64,000 nt of DNA. Source: Acidobacteriaceae bacterium (GTDB taxonomy: Bacteria; Acidobacteriota; Terriglobia; Terriglobales; Acidobacteriaceae). Positions 44,389 to 53,281 of the stretch are shown one piece after another. The notes beneath the pieces are model-generated. The model was not told the DNA's origin, did no database searches, and saw only the letters and a program-made list of their open reading frames with translations. The number at the start of each line of letters is the position of its first letter. Position 1 is the first letter of the stretch. The translations under genes and the position numbers were made by a program. The stretch covers positions 62,001 to 126,000 of the forward strand of contig PLCO01000011.1 of NCBI GenBank assembly GCA_003134815.1, in the 5' to 3' direction.

Positions 44389-45448
44389 AGTACCCGGTGC
44401 GAGCATAGATGGTGAGCGGAGGGAGGCCCGGCGGCGGGTTCACCTTCACCTTCACTTTACGCCACTTGCCATCGCGGGACAGATCCTTCGGCTTGTAGCC
44501 GATCACATACTGATTGCGCAGCTCGGTGGAGATTTTCTCGGCAATGTCGCTCATCTCGTCCACGTCGTCAACGCGGAATAGCCGGCCGCCGGTCGAAGAA
44601 CTGATGTCGTCGAGAAGCGTCGGACCCGTGCGCTCTTCAGGAGTGGGAGCGTAGGGATCGAAGATGCCGATCGAGTAGATCTCTACGTCGGCTTCGCGCA
44701 CAGCCGCCCGCACTTCGCCCTCGGTGAACCGCGAGCGGTTGTCGCCGCCGTCCGAAACCACCAACAGTGCCTTCCGTTCGTGATGCCCATCTTTCATCTT
44801 GGCGACGCCGTAGTAAATTGCATCCAGTAGCGCCGTGCGGTGGCCGGCTTCGACTGTAGCCAGACGCGCCTGAATGTCCTCGACGGAGCTGGTAAAGTCT
44901 TCAATCAGCTCCGGGCGGTCGTTGAAGCCGATAACAAAGAACTCGTCCTGCGGGTTAGCCGTCTTGATGAATTGCAGAATAGCTTCGCGGGCGCGGACCA
45001 GCTTGGATGACATGGAGCCGGAGAGATCAAAGATGATTCCGATCGAGACCGGGGCGTCCTCGGAGGCGAAACTGACAATCCTTTCCTCTCCGTTGTTTTC
45101 ATAGACCTGGAAGTCCTCTTTCTCCAGACCCGTGACGAGCCGGTTCAATGGATCAGTGACCGTGATCGGAACCAGCACCATGTCCACGTTCATGCGGATA
45201 AACGAACCGGGATGGATGTGGAGGGCCCCGGGGCCGGTATCGGGCGCAGCCTCAGTGCCCTTTGGCTCACTGGCCGCCGGCGCGGCTGCTGCAGGCGGCT
45301 CCACACGCACTTTGTTGAGTTGATCTTCCTGTGAGCGTAGCTGAGGGAGGCAAACGATCGAGGCCAATGCAACCGCAAGCGCGCAGCAGAAACGCAAGGA
45401 TAGACCGACACCCCCTTTTGGAATCGCGTGCTGGGGATGTGTCCTCAT
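44372..45448 (-). CDS. Exported VWA-domain protein (acidobacterial type), first of a pair
   Basis: A 358-residue secreted protein with a signal peptide (about 13-40), an Ala/Pro-rich linker, and a von Willebrand A domain with intact MIDAS motif IFDLSGSMSSK, EAGHRTALLDAI and VVSDGGDNRSR. It is paralogous to the next gene and to the longer VWA protein at 23.5 kb. It is divergent from the DUF1015 gene at 45699. The function of these acidobacterial VWA proteins is unknown; metal-dependent protein adhesion at the cell surface is the usual role of the fold. Confidence 0.88.
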   Translation of the reverse strand: MRTHPQHAIPKGGVGLSLRFCCALAVALASIVCLPQLRSQEDQLNKVRVEPPAAAAPAASEPKGTEAAPDTGPGALHIHPGSFIRMNVDMVLVPITVTDPLNRLVTGLEKEDFQVYENNGEERIVSFASEDAPVSIGIIFDLSGSMSSKLVRAREAILQFIKTANPQDEFFVIGFNDRPELIEDFTSSVEDIQARLATVEAGHRTALLDAIYYGVAKMKDGHHERKALLVVSDGGDNRSRFTEGEVRAAVREADVEIYSIGIFDPYAPTPEERTGPTLLDDISSSTGGRLFRVDDVDEMSDIAEKISTELRNQYVIGYKPKDLSRDGKWRKVKVKVNPPPGLPPLTIYARTGYYAPLQ

Positions 45449-45698
45449 CTGGCACCACGTTGGGTTGAAGGCGATATTACCACTATCGGCGCATCTTCGC
45501 TGTCATTGGATTGTCACGAAGGGGATTGTAACTCCGGGGATTATCACTCCAGCATTACGCATACAAGATTTCCCGATGGCTCTTGGCGTCAATCGCTGCG
45601 CTACAATCGAGGCTGGGCGGCCCCGCGATCTCCAATCTGTAATACGGCACAAGCGGAGCTCAAATTCCACCCTTTCACGGGAGAGCAAGACCTTCCTC

Positions 45699-47042
45699 AT
45701 GGCTCGTATTTATCCCTTTCGCGCCTGGCGCTACAATCCTTCCGCAGTCCGTCTTGAAGACGTGGTCACGCAGCCTTACGACAAGATCAGTCCGGCCATG
45801 CAACAGGCCTATTACCAGCGCAGCCCCTTCAACCTTGTCCGGATCATCCTGGGGCTGCCTGAGCTATTTGACGTTGACAAGGGTGAAAACGTCTATACCC
45901 GCGCGGCAAACGATTTTCAGGCCTGGCGGCAACAAGGCGTGATGATTCAAGAAAACGAGCCTTGCGTCTTTGCCTATGCACAGCGTTTTAAGGTCCCGGG
46001 CACCGAGATCGAAAAGGAACGGCGGGGATTTATCGCGCTTGGCAAGCTGCAGGACTACGCCGACCAGGTGGTCTTCCGGCATGAGCAGACGCTGTCAAAG
46101 CCCAAGAGCGACCGGCTCAACCTTCTGAAGGCCACGCGGGCGCACTTTGGCCAGATCTTTATGCTCTACTCTGACCCCGCCGGCAGCGTGGAGAAGATTC
46201 TTTATGAAGGCCACGGCGCAGCTGACGCGGAAATAACCGACGAATACGGCGTTCTGCATCGGCTTTGGCGCATAAACAATCCCGCGGCCATCCGCCTCCT
46301 GGTGACAGCCATGGACGACAAGAAGCTGATCATCGCCGACGGCCACCACCGTTATGAAACGGTGCTGAAGTACTCAAAAGAACACAACATCGGAACCGCG
46401 GGTAAGAGCACGACAGGCACAAAGAACACCTCGAGCACGCAGCAGTTGCCGCAACCGGAATTCCCCGAGGCTGCAGCCATGATGACCTTTGTGAACATGG
46501 ACGCGGACGGTCTTGAAATTCTGCCTACTCACCGCGTGGTTCACGGGCTCAACGGCTTTTTCGCCACGGCATTCTTTAAGGCGGCCGAGGCATACTTTAC
46601 CGTTGAACCACTGCCGCCGTTCGATGCGCCTGCTTTCATTGGTGAGTTGGCGCGCGAGACAGGAACGGCTTTTGTTGCTGTCACCTGTTCCGGCGCATTT
46701 CTGATGCGCGCCAAGCCCGATGCGATGGCTGCCGCACTTGCGGGCCTGCCCGACCGCCAGCGGCAACTCGACCTGACTCAACTGCATTCAATTGTTTTCG
46801 AACGACTGCTGGGGCTGGACGCCGAAAAGGTGCGCGAGCAGACTAACCTGCGCTACCTGCGCGACGCTCAGGAAGCAGTGGAGCAAGTGCGCTCCAGCGA
46901 CGCCGATATCGCTTTCCTTACCAAACCCGTAACCATGGAGCAGCTAAAGGAAGTCGCCTTCGCCGGCGAGGTGATGCCGCAGAAGTCGACTGACTTTTTC
47001 CCCAAGCTCCTCAGCGGCCTGACCATTTATGCACTGGATTGA
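45699..47042 (+). CDS. DUF1015 family protein
   Basis: The frame is open from 45465, but family members begin like MARIYPFRAWRYNPSAVRLE, so the ATG at 45699 is chosen: 447 residues. QPYDKISPAMQQAYYQRSP and ADGHHRYETVLKYSKEH are the hallmark segments of DUF1015 (also labelled SerC-like HTH in some databases). Its biochemical role is not established. It is the first gene of the plus-strand envelope cluster and overlaps the amidase gene by 14 bases. Confidence 0.88.
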   Translation: MARIYPFRAWRYNPSAVRLEDVVTQPYDKISPAMQQAYYQRSPFNLVRIILGLPELFDVDKGENVYTRAANDFQAWRQQGVMIQENEPCVFAYAQRFKVPGTEIEKERRGFIALGKLQDYADQVVFRHEQTLSKPKSDRLNLLKATRAHFGQIFMLYSDPAGSVEKILYEGHGAADAEITDEYGVLHRLWRINNPAAIRLLVTAMDDKKLIIADGHHRYETVLKYSKEHNIGTAGKSTTGTKNTSSTQQLPQPEFPEAAAMMTFVNMDADGLEILPTHRVVHGLNGFFATAFFKAAEAYFTVEPLPPFDAPAFIGELARETGTAFVAVTCSGAFLMRAKPDAMAAALAGLPDRQRQLDLTQLHSIVFERLLGLDAEKVREQTNLRYLRDAQEAVEQVRSSDADIAFLTKPVTMEQLKEVAFAGEVMPQKSTDFFPKLLSGLTIYALD

Positions 47043-47814
47043 CAATATGTGGCCGCGATCTTCGGCATTCGGCGCATCAAGTCAATTCGTGCTGCGCACT
47101 GTAAATCGAAAAGACCGCAGAGGTATCAATCGTCGCAGATTGTTTAGAGCACTGGCGGCGTTTCTCGCGATCACCGCTTCTGCCACAACCTACGCGCAAA
47201 CCGCGCGGGACGCTCCGGGGTTTGTTGTTGTCCTCGATGCGGCTCATGGGGGCGACGACGCTGGCGCCCGCCTCGGAGGCGAGGCTGAGAAGGCATACAC
47301 ATTGGCTCTCAGCATCCGGCTTCGCTCACTGCTTGCAGCGCGCGGTTTCTCCATCGTGACGACGCGAGAATCGGACGCTACTGTGGATTCCGATCGCCGC
47401 GCCGAGATCGCCAACCACGCCGACGCCGCGGCTTGCCTGAGCCTGCACGCGGCCGAAAGCGGCTCAGGCGTGCACCTGTTTGTTTCTTCTCTGGCCCCGG
47501 TCGATGGCAAAGGCCTTCTGCCCTGGAAGACCGCGCAGGCGGCGTGGATTATGCGCAGCCTGTCATTTGCCGGGGTGGTTAATTCGGCGCTTTCTCACGC
47601 GAGCATTCCCGTTACTTTGGGACGCCTCGCGCTGCCGGCGATCGACAGCATGACTTGCCCGGCGGTGACGTTCGAGATTGCGCCGATGCGATCCAATGAT
47701 GCGCAGGCGCCAGCCGGCCTCGGCGATCCGGACTATCAGGCGCGCGTGGCAGACGCTTTGGCCGCAGCGCTGGTCGAGTGGAGATCGCAAGCGCGGGAGG
47801 ACCAGCAGCATTGA
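47029..47814 (+). CDS. N-acetylmuramoyl-L-alanine amidase (Amidase_3)
   Basis: Zinc amidase that cuts the amide bond between muramic acid and the peptide of peptidoglycan, 261 residues. A signal or anchor region (about 38-57) precedes the Amidase_3 domain: first ligand in VVLDAAHGGDDAGA, Glu in GEAEKAYTLALSIRLR, His in CLSLHAAES, and the catalytic Glu in VTFEIAPM. The insertion with cell-wall regulatory helix seen in AmiC is absent. Start overlaps DUF1015 and its stop overlaps the GerMN gene, so it is tightly coupled on both sides. Confidence 0.88.
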   Translation: MHWIDNMWPRSSAFGASSQFVLRTVNRKDRRGINRRRLFRALAAFLAITASATTYAQTARDAPGFVVVLDAAHGGDDAGARLGGEAEKAYTLALSIRLRSLLAARGFSIVTTRESDATVDSDRRAEIANHADAAACLSLHAAESGSGVHLFVSSLAPVDGKGLLPWKTAQAAWIMRSLSFAGVVNSALSHASIPVTLGRLALPAIDSMTCPAVTFEIAPMRSNDAQAPAGLGDPDYQARVADALAAALVEWRSQAREDQQH

Positions 47815-48443
47815 TCCCCCGCCACCAAAGCGTTCTCTTTATTGTCCTGCTCGCGACCTCCGTTATCATGGGCGCGGTGTTGTGGAACCAATTGCGGCGC
47901 GCTCACGATCGGCTGCTCCGGGGCGAGGATTCCGCGCCGACGCTGGCGCCCCAGGTGGCTCCGGCGGAGCAGGCCACACTCATGGTTGCCAATGACTCCG
48001 ACAACACCGTGCAGCCACGCGCCCTTACGCTGCCCTTGCCGCAAAATCCAGAGTCTCGTGCTCGTGCGATCCTGGGCAAGTTGCTTGACCTTTATGCCGC
48101 TCCGGATGCCACGCATGCGGTGCCCGGCGGAGCAGCCTCGATCGCCCAGGTGTTTCTCGTTCCCATCGCCGATGCAAAAGCCAGCGGAGCGGCTGACGGT
48201 CCGCAGCTTGCGGTGATCAACCTGACTGGCGCATTTGTGGCCGGACACCCTTCCGGTCTGGAGACGGAATCGCTGACTGTGCTCTCCATCTGCGCCACGC
48301 TGAACGCCAATCTGCCACGGGTCACCGAAGTGCGTTTCCTGGTGGATGGCCAGCAGCGGGCGACTCTCGCCGGTCACGCCGATTTGACGCGCACTTATCT
48401 GACCAATGAAGACGCAACCGCGGACGTGGGTGCCCATCCGTGA
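47811..48443 (+). CDS. GerMN-domain membrane-anchored protein
   Basis: About 210 residues. The TTG at 47811, overlapping the amidase stop (TTGA) and preceded by GGGAGG, is a better start than the open ATG at 47778. One N-terminal transmembrane helix (VLFIVLLATSVIMGAVLW) is followed by a linker and a GerMN domain (about 85-200; LAVINLTGAFVAGHPSGLET, SICATLNANLPRVTEVRFLV, QQRATLAGHADLT). GerMN domains occur in sporulation and envelope proteins and are thought to bind other wall proteins; this cluster has an amidase next door. Not a sporulation protein here. Confidence 0.82.
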   Translation: MIPRHQSVLFIVLLATSVIMGAVLWNQLRRAHDRLLRGEDSAPTLAPQVAPAEQATLMVANDSDNTVQPRALTLPLPQNPESRARAILGKLLDLYAAPDATHAVPGGAASIAQVFLVPIADAKASGAADGPQLAVINLTGAFVAGHPSGLETESLTVLSICATLNANLPRVTEVRFLVDGQQRATLAGHADLTRTYLTNEDATADVGAHP

Positions 48444-49870
48444 CGCGAGCGAGAATGATTTGCGCGTGGACTGGGCTGCTCGGATTCGCCTTTGCCTTGC
48501 GGCTTGGGCTTGCGGTCGGCTCGCCCAACATCTTCTTCCCCGATGAGATTTTCCAGACGCTGGAGCCGGCGCATCGGCTGGCGTATGGGTACGGCGTCAT
48601 TTCCTGGGAGTGGCGACTCGGCATTCGCTCCTGGGTGCTTCCGACATTCCTAGCCGGAGTAATGCGCGCAACGGCCTGGATGGGCTCGGCTTCGGCCGGA
48701 TACCTGTTGGGAACGGCGATCGTCTTGTCGCTGATTTCGCTGGTTACGGTTTGGTTTGGCTATGCATGGGCCAAGCGCGCCAGCGGCACACCTGCGGCAA
48801 TCGTCGCCGCGCTGGCGTGCTCCTTCTTCTTCGGATTCGTTTACTTTGCGCCAAAGGCTCTGTATGAAGTGGTCGCCGCGCACGTTTTGCTGCCCGGCCT
48901 GTATCTTGGCGTTTACGGCGAGCGCCTGGGCGAACGAAGGAGGATGTTTCTCGCAGGACTGCTTTGCGCGCTGGCCGCATGCCTGCGCATTCAATTGCTG
49001 CCCGCGCTGCTTTTCGCGATGGTCTACTTCTGCTACCCACGCTGGCGCAAGAGGGTTCCTGCCGTGGCCGCAGGAGCTTCACTTCCCGTGCTTCTCTTCG
49101 GGGCCGTGGATTGGGTCACGTGGTCCTATCCCTGGCAGTCGTTCATCCGCTATTTCCAGCAGAATGTAATCAGCGGGCCCGGCAAAGAATTGACCATTGC
49201 GCAGCCGTGGTACTGGTATGTGTTGGTCCTGGTGGTTTTGCTCGGCCCGGCGGTGCTGCTGCTCTTCAATGGCACGAAGCGAAGCCCGTTTCTCGCCATC
49301 TTCTGCGCCATCGTGGTTGTTTCGCACAGTGTGATCCCGCACAAGGAGATTCGGTTTATCTATCCGATCCTCGCGCCTGCCATCACGTTGGCTGCAATGG
49401 GCCTGGTGGATCTTCTCAGCGAAATCAAACGCGGAGCGAAATTTCTGGACAATCCGAAATGGGTTGTGGGCATCGGCGTCGCGTTCTTCTTTGCCTCTTC
49501 GGCGATGCTCGCGGCGCAATGCGCGGACTGGTATAAAACGCGATGGGGCGCAGGCGCTTTCGATCGTCTCAGCCGCGAGCCGGCCGTGTGTGGAGTGGGA
49601 ATCTATCGCGCGATCTGGTGGGAATCGGGAGGTTACACGCACCTCCATCGCGATGTGCCAATTATTCCGGTGGAAAACTCCGCGAAGCTCGCCAATGATG
49701 CATCGTCAATCAACGCATTGATAGCGTCGGCTGCTTCACCAGACCTTCCTTCAGGATTCACACAGTCGCAGTGCTGGAAAGGGGTCTGCCTGTTTGAGCG
49801 CCCGGGAACATGTGCTCCTGCAGACCCCGACGATGAACTGAATGCATATCTCAGAAGGATTCAGCAATGA
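48440..49870 (+). CDS. GT22/PIG-B-like integral membrane mannosyltransferase
   Basis: A 476-residue protein with about ten transmembrane helices, starting at a GTG that overlaps the GerMN stop (GTGA). It has the Alg9/PIG-B (GT22) pattern: FFPDEIFQTLEPAHRLAYG followed by SWEWRLGIRSWVLPTF, and HKEIRFIYP near residue 300. In eukaryotes these lipid-linked transferases add mannose to GPI anchors or N-glycan precursors. Bacterial members are less common and their acceptors unknown. Its position between GerMN and murI suggests glycosylation of an envelope lipid or protein, but that is an inference. Confidence 0.82.
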   Translation: MTRARMICAWTGLLGFAFALRLGLAVGSPNIFFPDEIFQTLEPAHRLAYGYGVISWEWRLGIRSWVLPTFLAGVMRATAWMGSASAGYLLGTAIVLSLISLVTVWFGYAWAKRASGTPAAIVAALACSFFFGFVYFAPKALYEVVAAHVLLPGLYLGVYGERLGERRRMFLAGLLCALAACLRIQLLPALLFAMVYFCYPRWRKRVPAVAAGASLPVLLFGAVDWVTWSYPWQSFIRYFQQNVISGPGKELTIAQPWYWYVLVLVVLLGPAVLLLFNGTKRSPFLAIFCAIVVVSHSVIPHKEIRFIYPILAPAITLAAMGLVDLLSEIKRGAKFLDNPKWVVGIGVAFFFASSAMLAAQCADWYKTRWGAGAFDRLSREPAVCGVGIYRAIWWESGGYTHLHRDVPIIPVENSAKLANDASSINALIASAASPDLPSGFTQSQCWKGVCLFERPGTCAPADPDDELNAYLRRIQQ

Positions 49871-49939
49871 AAGGGCTGTCGCGCGGCCTAAATTAGCGCG
49901 CCGGGACGGAACCCGCTCATCGAGGCTACTCTGAAAGAC

Positions 49940-50776
49940 ATGGTTCCAAAAGACATGGCTCCAGCCATCGGCGTCTTTGATTCCGGCTTCGGCGGACTGA
50001 CGGTGCTGCGCGCGCTCATCGAGCGGTTCCCACGTGCCCGCTTCGCTTTTCTCGGCGACACGGCACGCCTGCCGTACGGCTCAAAGTCGCGGCGCACTAT
50101 CGCGCGCTATGCCGCGCAAAGTGCGCAGTTTTTGGTTCGCGAGCAGGGCGCGGAGTTTCTTGTAATCGCGTGCAACACTGCCAGCGCGCTGGCGCTCGAC
50201 GCGATTCAGGATGCCGTACCGGTTCCCGTGCTTGGAGTGATCGAGCCGGGCGCTAAAGCTTCCCGCGCCGCGTCGCAGACTGGCGACGTACTAGTGGTTG
50301 CCACCGAGGCAACCGTGCACAGTCATGCTTATGCTGCCGCGTGTACCGCTCAAGGACTGCGTGTCCTTGAGAAAGCCTGCCCACTGCTGGTTCCGCTGGT
50401 CGAAGAAGGTTGGACCGATCACCCTGTTACAGCCGAGGTAATTGAGATTTATTTGAACGAGCTTCGCGCGGAGGCTGAATCTCGCGGGATGAATCCCGAC
50501 ACGCTGGTGCTGGGCTGCACCCACTACCCCCTGTTGCGGCCGCTCTTTGAAGGCGCTGTGCGGCCGGGCGCCAAAGTCATCGATTCAGCGGAGGCCGTGG
50601 CACAGGCGGCCGCGCGGCAGCTCGGTAGCAACGTCGCGTTGGCCGAGCCCCGTGCTGCTGCCGAAACCAAGATTCGCTGTTTTGCGACTGACTCGGTGGA
50701 GAAGTTCGAGCGCCTTGGCTCACGTTTTCTTGGGCGTCCGGTGGGCCATGTCGAGTTGATCGATCTCGGCGATTGA
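49940..50776 (+). CDS. murI: Glutamate racemase
   Basis: Makes D-glutamate for peptidoglycan, 278 residues. Both catalytic cysteine regions are present: VIACNTASALALDA near 73-86 and VLGCTHYPLLRPLFE near 190-204; IGVFDSGFGGLTVLRAL is the family N-terminus. An ATG 15 bases downstream (MAPAIGVFDSGFGG) is an equally plausible start. Downstream member of the amidase - GerMN - GT22 - murI arrangement. Confidence 0.95.
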   Translation: MVPKDMAPAIGVFDSGFGGLTVLRALIERFPRARFAFLGDTARLPYGSKSRRTIARYAAQSAQFLVREQGAEFLVIACNTASALALDAIQDAVPVPVLGVIEPGAKASRAASQTGDVLVVATEATVHSHAYAAACTAQGLRVLEKACPLLVPLVEEGWTDHPVTAEVIEIYLNELRAEAESRGMNPDTLVLGCTHYPLLRPLFEGAVRPGAKVIDSAEAVAQAAARQLGSNVALAEPRAAAETKIRCFATDSVEKFERLGSRFLGRPVGHVELIDLGD

Positions 50777-50846
50777 AACATTGGGCGGTTGAAGCGCGCA
50801 AATTGGCTCCAATCGAAAATCGCTCTGCTATTCTGAATTGCGGCGG

Positions 50847-50863
50847 CGACGGCGACTCCGTCG
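50847..50863 (+). terminator. Short hairpin between murI and fabI
   Basis: CGACGG-N5-CCGTCG followed by TTTCCCCTTTT lies 70 bases after murI and 42 bases before fabI. It could be a weak terminator or attenuator; the T-run is interrupted. Confidence 0.3.
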
Positions 50864-50904
50864 TTTCCCCTTTTGGATTAGAGACTTGGAGGGTTCAGAG
50901 CAGC

Positions 50905-51672
50905 ATGATCAATTTGGCGGGCAAGACAGCCGTGGTCTTCGGGCTGGCAAACAAACGCTCCATTGCATGGGGCATCGCCCAGAAACTCCACGAGGCCGGC
51001 GCTACTTTGGCCATTTGCTACCAGAACGAGCGCATGAAGGCCGAGGCCGAAGACCTGATCAACGATCTCTCCGGCGCCAGCGGCTTCCAGTGCGACGTCT
51101 CCAACGACCAGGAGATCTCGACGCTGTTCGCCGCGCTTAAGGAGAAGTACTCGAAGATCGACATCCTGGTGCATGCCATCGCCTACGCGCCTGCCGAGGA
51201 CCTCAGGGGCGAGTTCATCAACACAAGCCGCGAGGGATTTCGCATCGCTCACGACGTGAGTGTTTACTCGCTGATCGCCGTGAGTCGGGGCGCGGTGCCG
51301 CTGATGACCGAAGGCGGCAGCATCATTACTCTCACCTACTACGCCGCCGAAAAAGTCGTGCCCCATTACAACGTGATGGCTCTCGCAAAGGCCTCGCTCG
51401 AATCGGCGGTGCGCTATCTCGCGTTCGAGCTAGGCGCGAAGAACATTCGCGTCAACGCCATCTCTGCCGGCCCCATCAAGACGCTGGCCGCGCGCGGTGT
51501 GGGCGCCCTGGGCGACATGCTCAAAGCACACAGCGACCGCGCTCCGCTCCACCGCAATGTCGATCAGCTCGAAGTTGGCGGCGCCGCGCTCTTTCTTGCG
51601 AGCGGCCTGGCCAGTGCCATCACAGGCGAGACGATCTACGTGGACTGCGGCTACAACATCATGGGGTTCTGA
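50905..51672 (+). CDS. fabI: Enoyl-[acyl-carrier-protein] reductase (NADH)
   Basis: Last step of each fatty-acid elongation cycle, 255 residues. The frame extends upstream to 50773, but the ATG at 50905 (GGAGGG 11 bases upstream) gives the family N-terminus LAGKTAVVFGLANKRSIAWG. SDR-type active site: Tyr residues in TLTYYAAEKVVPHYNVMALA and Lys in LAKASLESAV; GDMLKAHSDRAPLHRNV follows. This matches triclosan-target FabI rather than FabV or FabK. Confidence 0.96.
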   Translation: MINLAGKTAVVFGLANKRSIAWGIAQKLHEAGATLAICYQNERMKAEAEDLINDLSGASGFQCDVSNDQEISTLFAALKEKYSKIDILVHAIAYAPAEDLRGEFINTSREGFRIAHDVSVYSLIAVSRGAVPLMTEGGSIITLTYYAAEKVVPHYNVMALAKASLESAVRYLAFELGAKNIRVNAISAGPIKTLAARGVGALGDMLKAHSDRAPLHRNVDQLEVGGAALFLASGLASAITGETIYVDCGYNIMGF

Positions 51673-51700
51673 GCAGGCCCGCACATCGCCAGCCGAGCTC

Positions 51701-52705
51701 TCACATCGCCAGAATCGCGGCCCATACTTCGGGTTCGACTGGAAGACCCAGCCGCATGTTCTCCTCCCGAATGTGGAGCGTCTGTTCACCCGGATAGCGA
51801 ACTTTTTCGCCCGGCTTCGCCGGCGCGCAATTGTGCAGTGACGCGACGACTGCGTCCGCAATTTTCTCGACTTCTGGTGCAGGCCCGAATGCGCCGGGGT
51901 TGAGGGCAAGAAACATCTGCGAGATAGCTGTCTCGAGCACCGCGACCGAGGAAATCTGGTAAGTCGCCTGGCCTAGCGTCATCATCGCCGCAACCATGTC
52001 CAGCAACACCGCGAGGCCTGATCCCTTCCAATATCCCATCGGCAGCGGCCGCCACGATTTTTCGATTGCGCCGGGATCGCGCGTCAGGTTGCCCTCCGCA
52101 TCAAAGCCACCGTCGACGGGCAGCATCTCGCCACGTTTTCGATAGCTCTCCATCGCGCCATAGGAGAACTGCGACATGGCCATGTCGAGTACCACTGGCC
52201 CGCTTGCGCGCGGCACGGCCATAATCAATGGATTGTTCCCGATCACTCGCTCCGCTCCGCCCCAGGGCGGCAAGTTGGGCATGGTGTTGGTCCAGCAAAT
52301 GCCAATCATTCCTGCATCCGCGGCCTGCCAGCCGTAGGTTCCGCCGCGCATCCAGTGATTGGTATTGCCGAGTGCCACGCATCCCACGCCGTGCTCGCGC
52401 CCGAGAGCAATCGCTCGCCCCATCGCGGCAAGCGCAGCGAGGTTTCCCGGCCCTTGATGACCGTCCCAGCGCTCCAGCGCGCCGAATCGCGCTTTGACTT
52501 CAGGCTCGGCAAGGGGATTCACGCGGCCATTGCGAATAGTGGCCACGAAGCGGGCAAAACGATTGATGCCGTGCGTGTATACGCCGTCACGCGTCGTCTC
52601 GCAAAACAGCCGTGCGCAAATTTCGACGCGATCGTCAGCGAATCCGAGCTTGCGCAGCACGCCCACCAGCGCGGCCTGCACCTCTGCAAATGGAATACGA
52701 TTCAT
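51701..52705 (-). CDS. Malate/L-lactate dehydrogenase family oxidoreductase (DlgD-like)
   Basis: A 334-residue NAD(P)-dependent dehydrogenase of the Ldh2/YlbC/YiaK family. GVYTHGINRFARFVATIRNG and NTNHWMRGGTYGWQAADAGM are typical, and TNTMPNLPPWGGAERVIGNN is closest to the YiaK/DlgD (2,3-diketo-L-gulonate reductase) group. Substrate is therefore probably a 2-oxo sugar acid, but malate, ureidoglycolate or sulfolactate cannot be excluded. It lies 69 bases downstream of tsaE on the same strand. Confidence 0.83.
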   Translation of the reverse strand: MNRIPFAEVQAALVGVLRKLGFADDRVEICARLFCETTRDGVYTHGINRFARFVATIRNGRVNPLAEPEVKARFGALERWDGHQGPGNLAALAAMGRAIALGREHGVGCVALGNTNHWMRGGTYGWQAADAGMIGICWTNTMPNLPPWGGAERVIGNNPLIMAVPRASGPVVLDMAMSQFSYGAMESYRKRGEMLPVDGGFDAEGNLTRDPGAIEKSWRPLPMGYWKGSGLAVLLDMVAAMMTLGQATYQISSVAVLETAISQMFLALNPGAFGPAPEVEKIADAVVASLHNCAPAKPGEKVRYPGEQTLHIREENMRLGLPVEPEVWAAILAM

Positions 52706-52773
52706 GATTTCCCTGATGAACTTGTATCAGGCCAAGCGTGGGGATGAGAAGAACGGCCGTCGCGGGCGGCGCC

Positions 52774-53247
52774 CTATTCCTTCAGCGTCACCGTGATCTT
52801 GCGCGCGTCGCCGCCTTCGGGGGCGATGACGATTTCCCCGGTGGCGCGTTTCTTGATGCTCTTGAACTTCTCGCCCCACTCCACGACAACAAGCGCATCG
52901 GGCGTGAGCAGATCGTCCAGGCCCAGCGTCTCCAGTTGACGCTCGCTTTCGAGACGATAGACATCCAGATGGTAGAGTTTGACGGGCTTGCCTTCGCGCG
53001 AGCCATCAAATTCGTGGATCAGCGTGAAGGTGGGACTGGTGACCTCGTCGGGTTCGGCCGCGCCCAACGCCTGCGCAATGCCCTTCACCAGCGTCGTCTT
53101 TCCCGTGCCCAGATCGCCGCGCAGCAACAGAAACTGCGGAGGCTTGAGCAGACCGGCGAGCTTGCGGCCCACTGCGACCGTGTCCGCGCTGCTTTGCGTG
53201 GTGAACTCGTACATTTTGCCTTCCGCCAGCGTTGCGGCTTCGGTCAT
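52774..53247 (-). CDS. tsaE: tRNA threonylcarbamoyladenosine biosynthesis ATPase TsaE
   Basis: The small ATPase of the TsaB-TsaD-TsaE t6A complex, 157 residues. Walker A is GDLGTGKTTLVKGIA (about 44-58), with TSPTFTLIHEF and HLDVYRLESERQLETLGLDD. An internal ATG (MYEFTTQSSADTVAVGRKLA) 33 bases downstream is a possible alternative start. It directly follows nnrDE, the well-known yjeF-yjeE neighbourhood. Confidence 0.94.
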   Translation of the reverse strand: MTEAATLAEGKMYEFTTQSSADTVAVGRKLAGLLKPPQFLLLRGDLGTGKTTLVKGIAQALGAAEPDEVTSPTFTLIHEFDGSREGKPVKLYHLDVYRLESERQLETLGLDDLLTPDALVVVEWGEKFKSIKKRATGEIVIAPEGGDARKITVTLKE

Positions 53248-53281
53248 TGCTGAACCTCATCGAGGAGTGCTGCATGGGGAC

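Noticed and set aside
45465..45698. N-terminal extension of the DUF1015 protein
   Set aside because: Family members begin with MARIYPFRAWRY-like sequence at 45699; the extra stretch has no conserved pattern.
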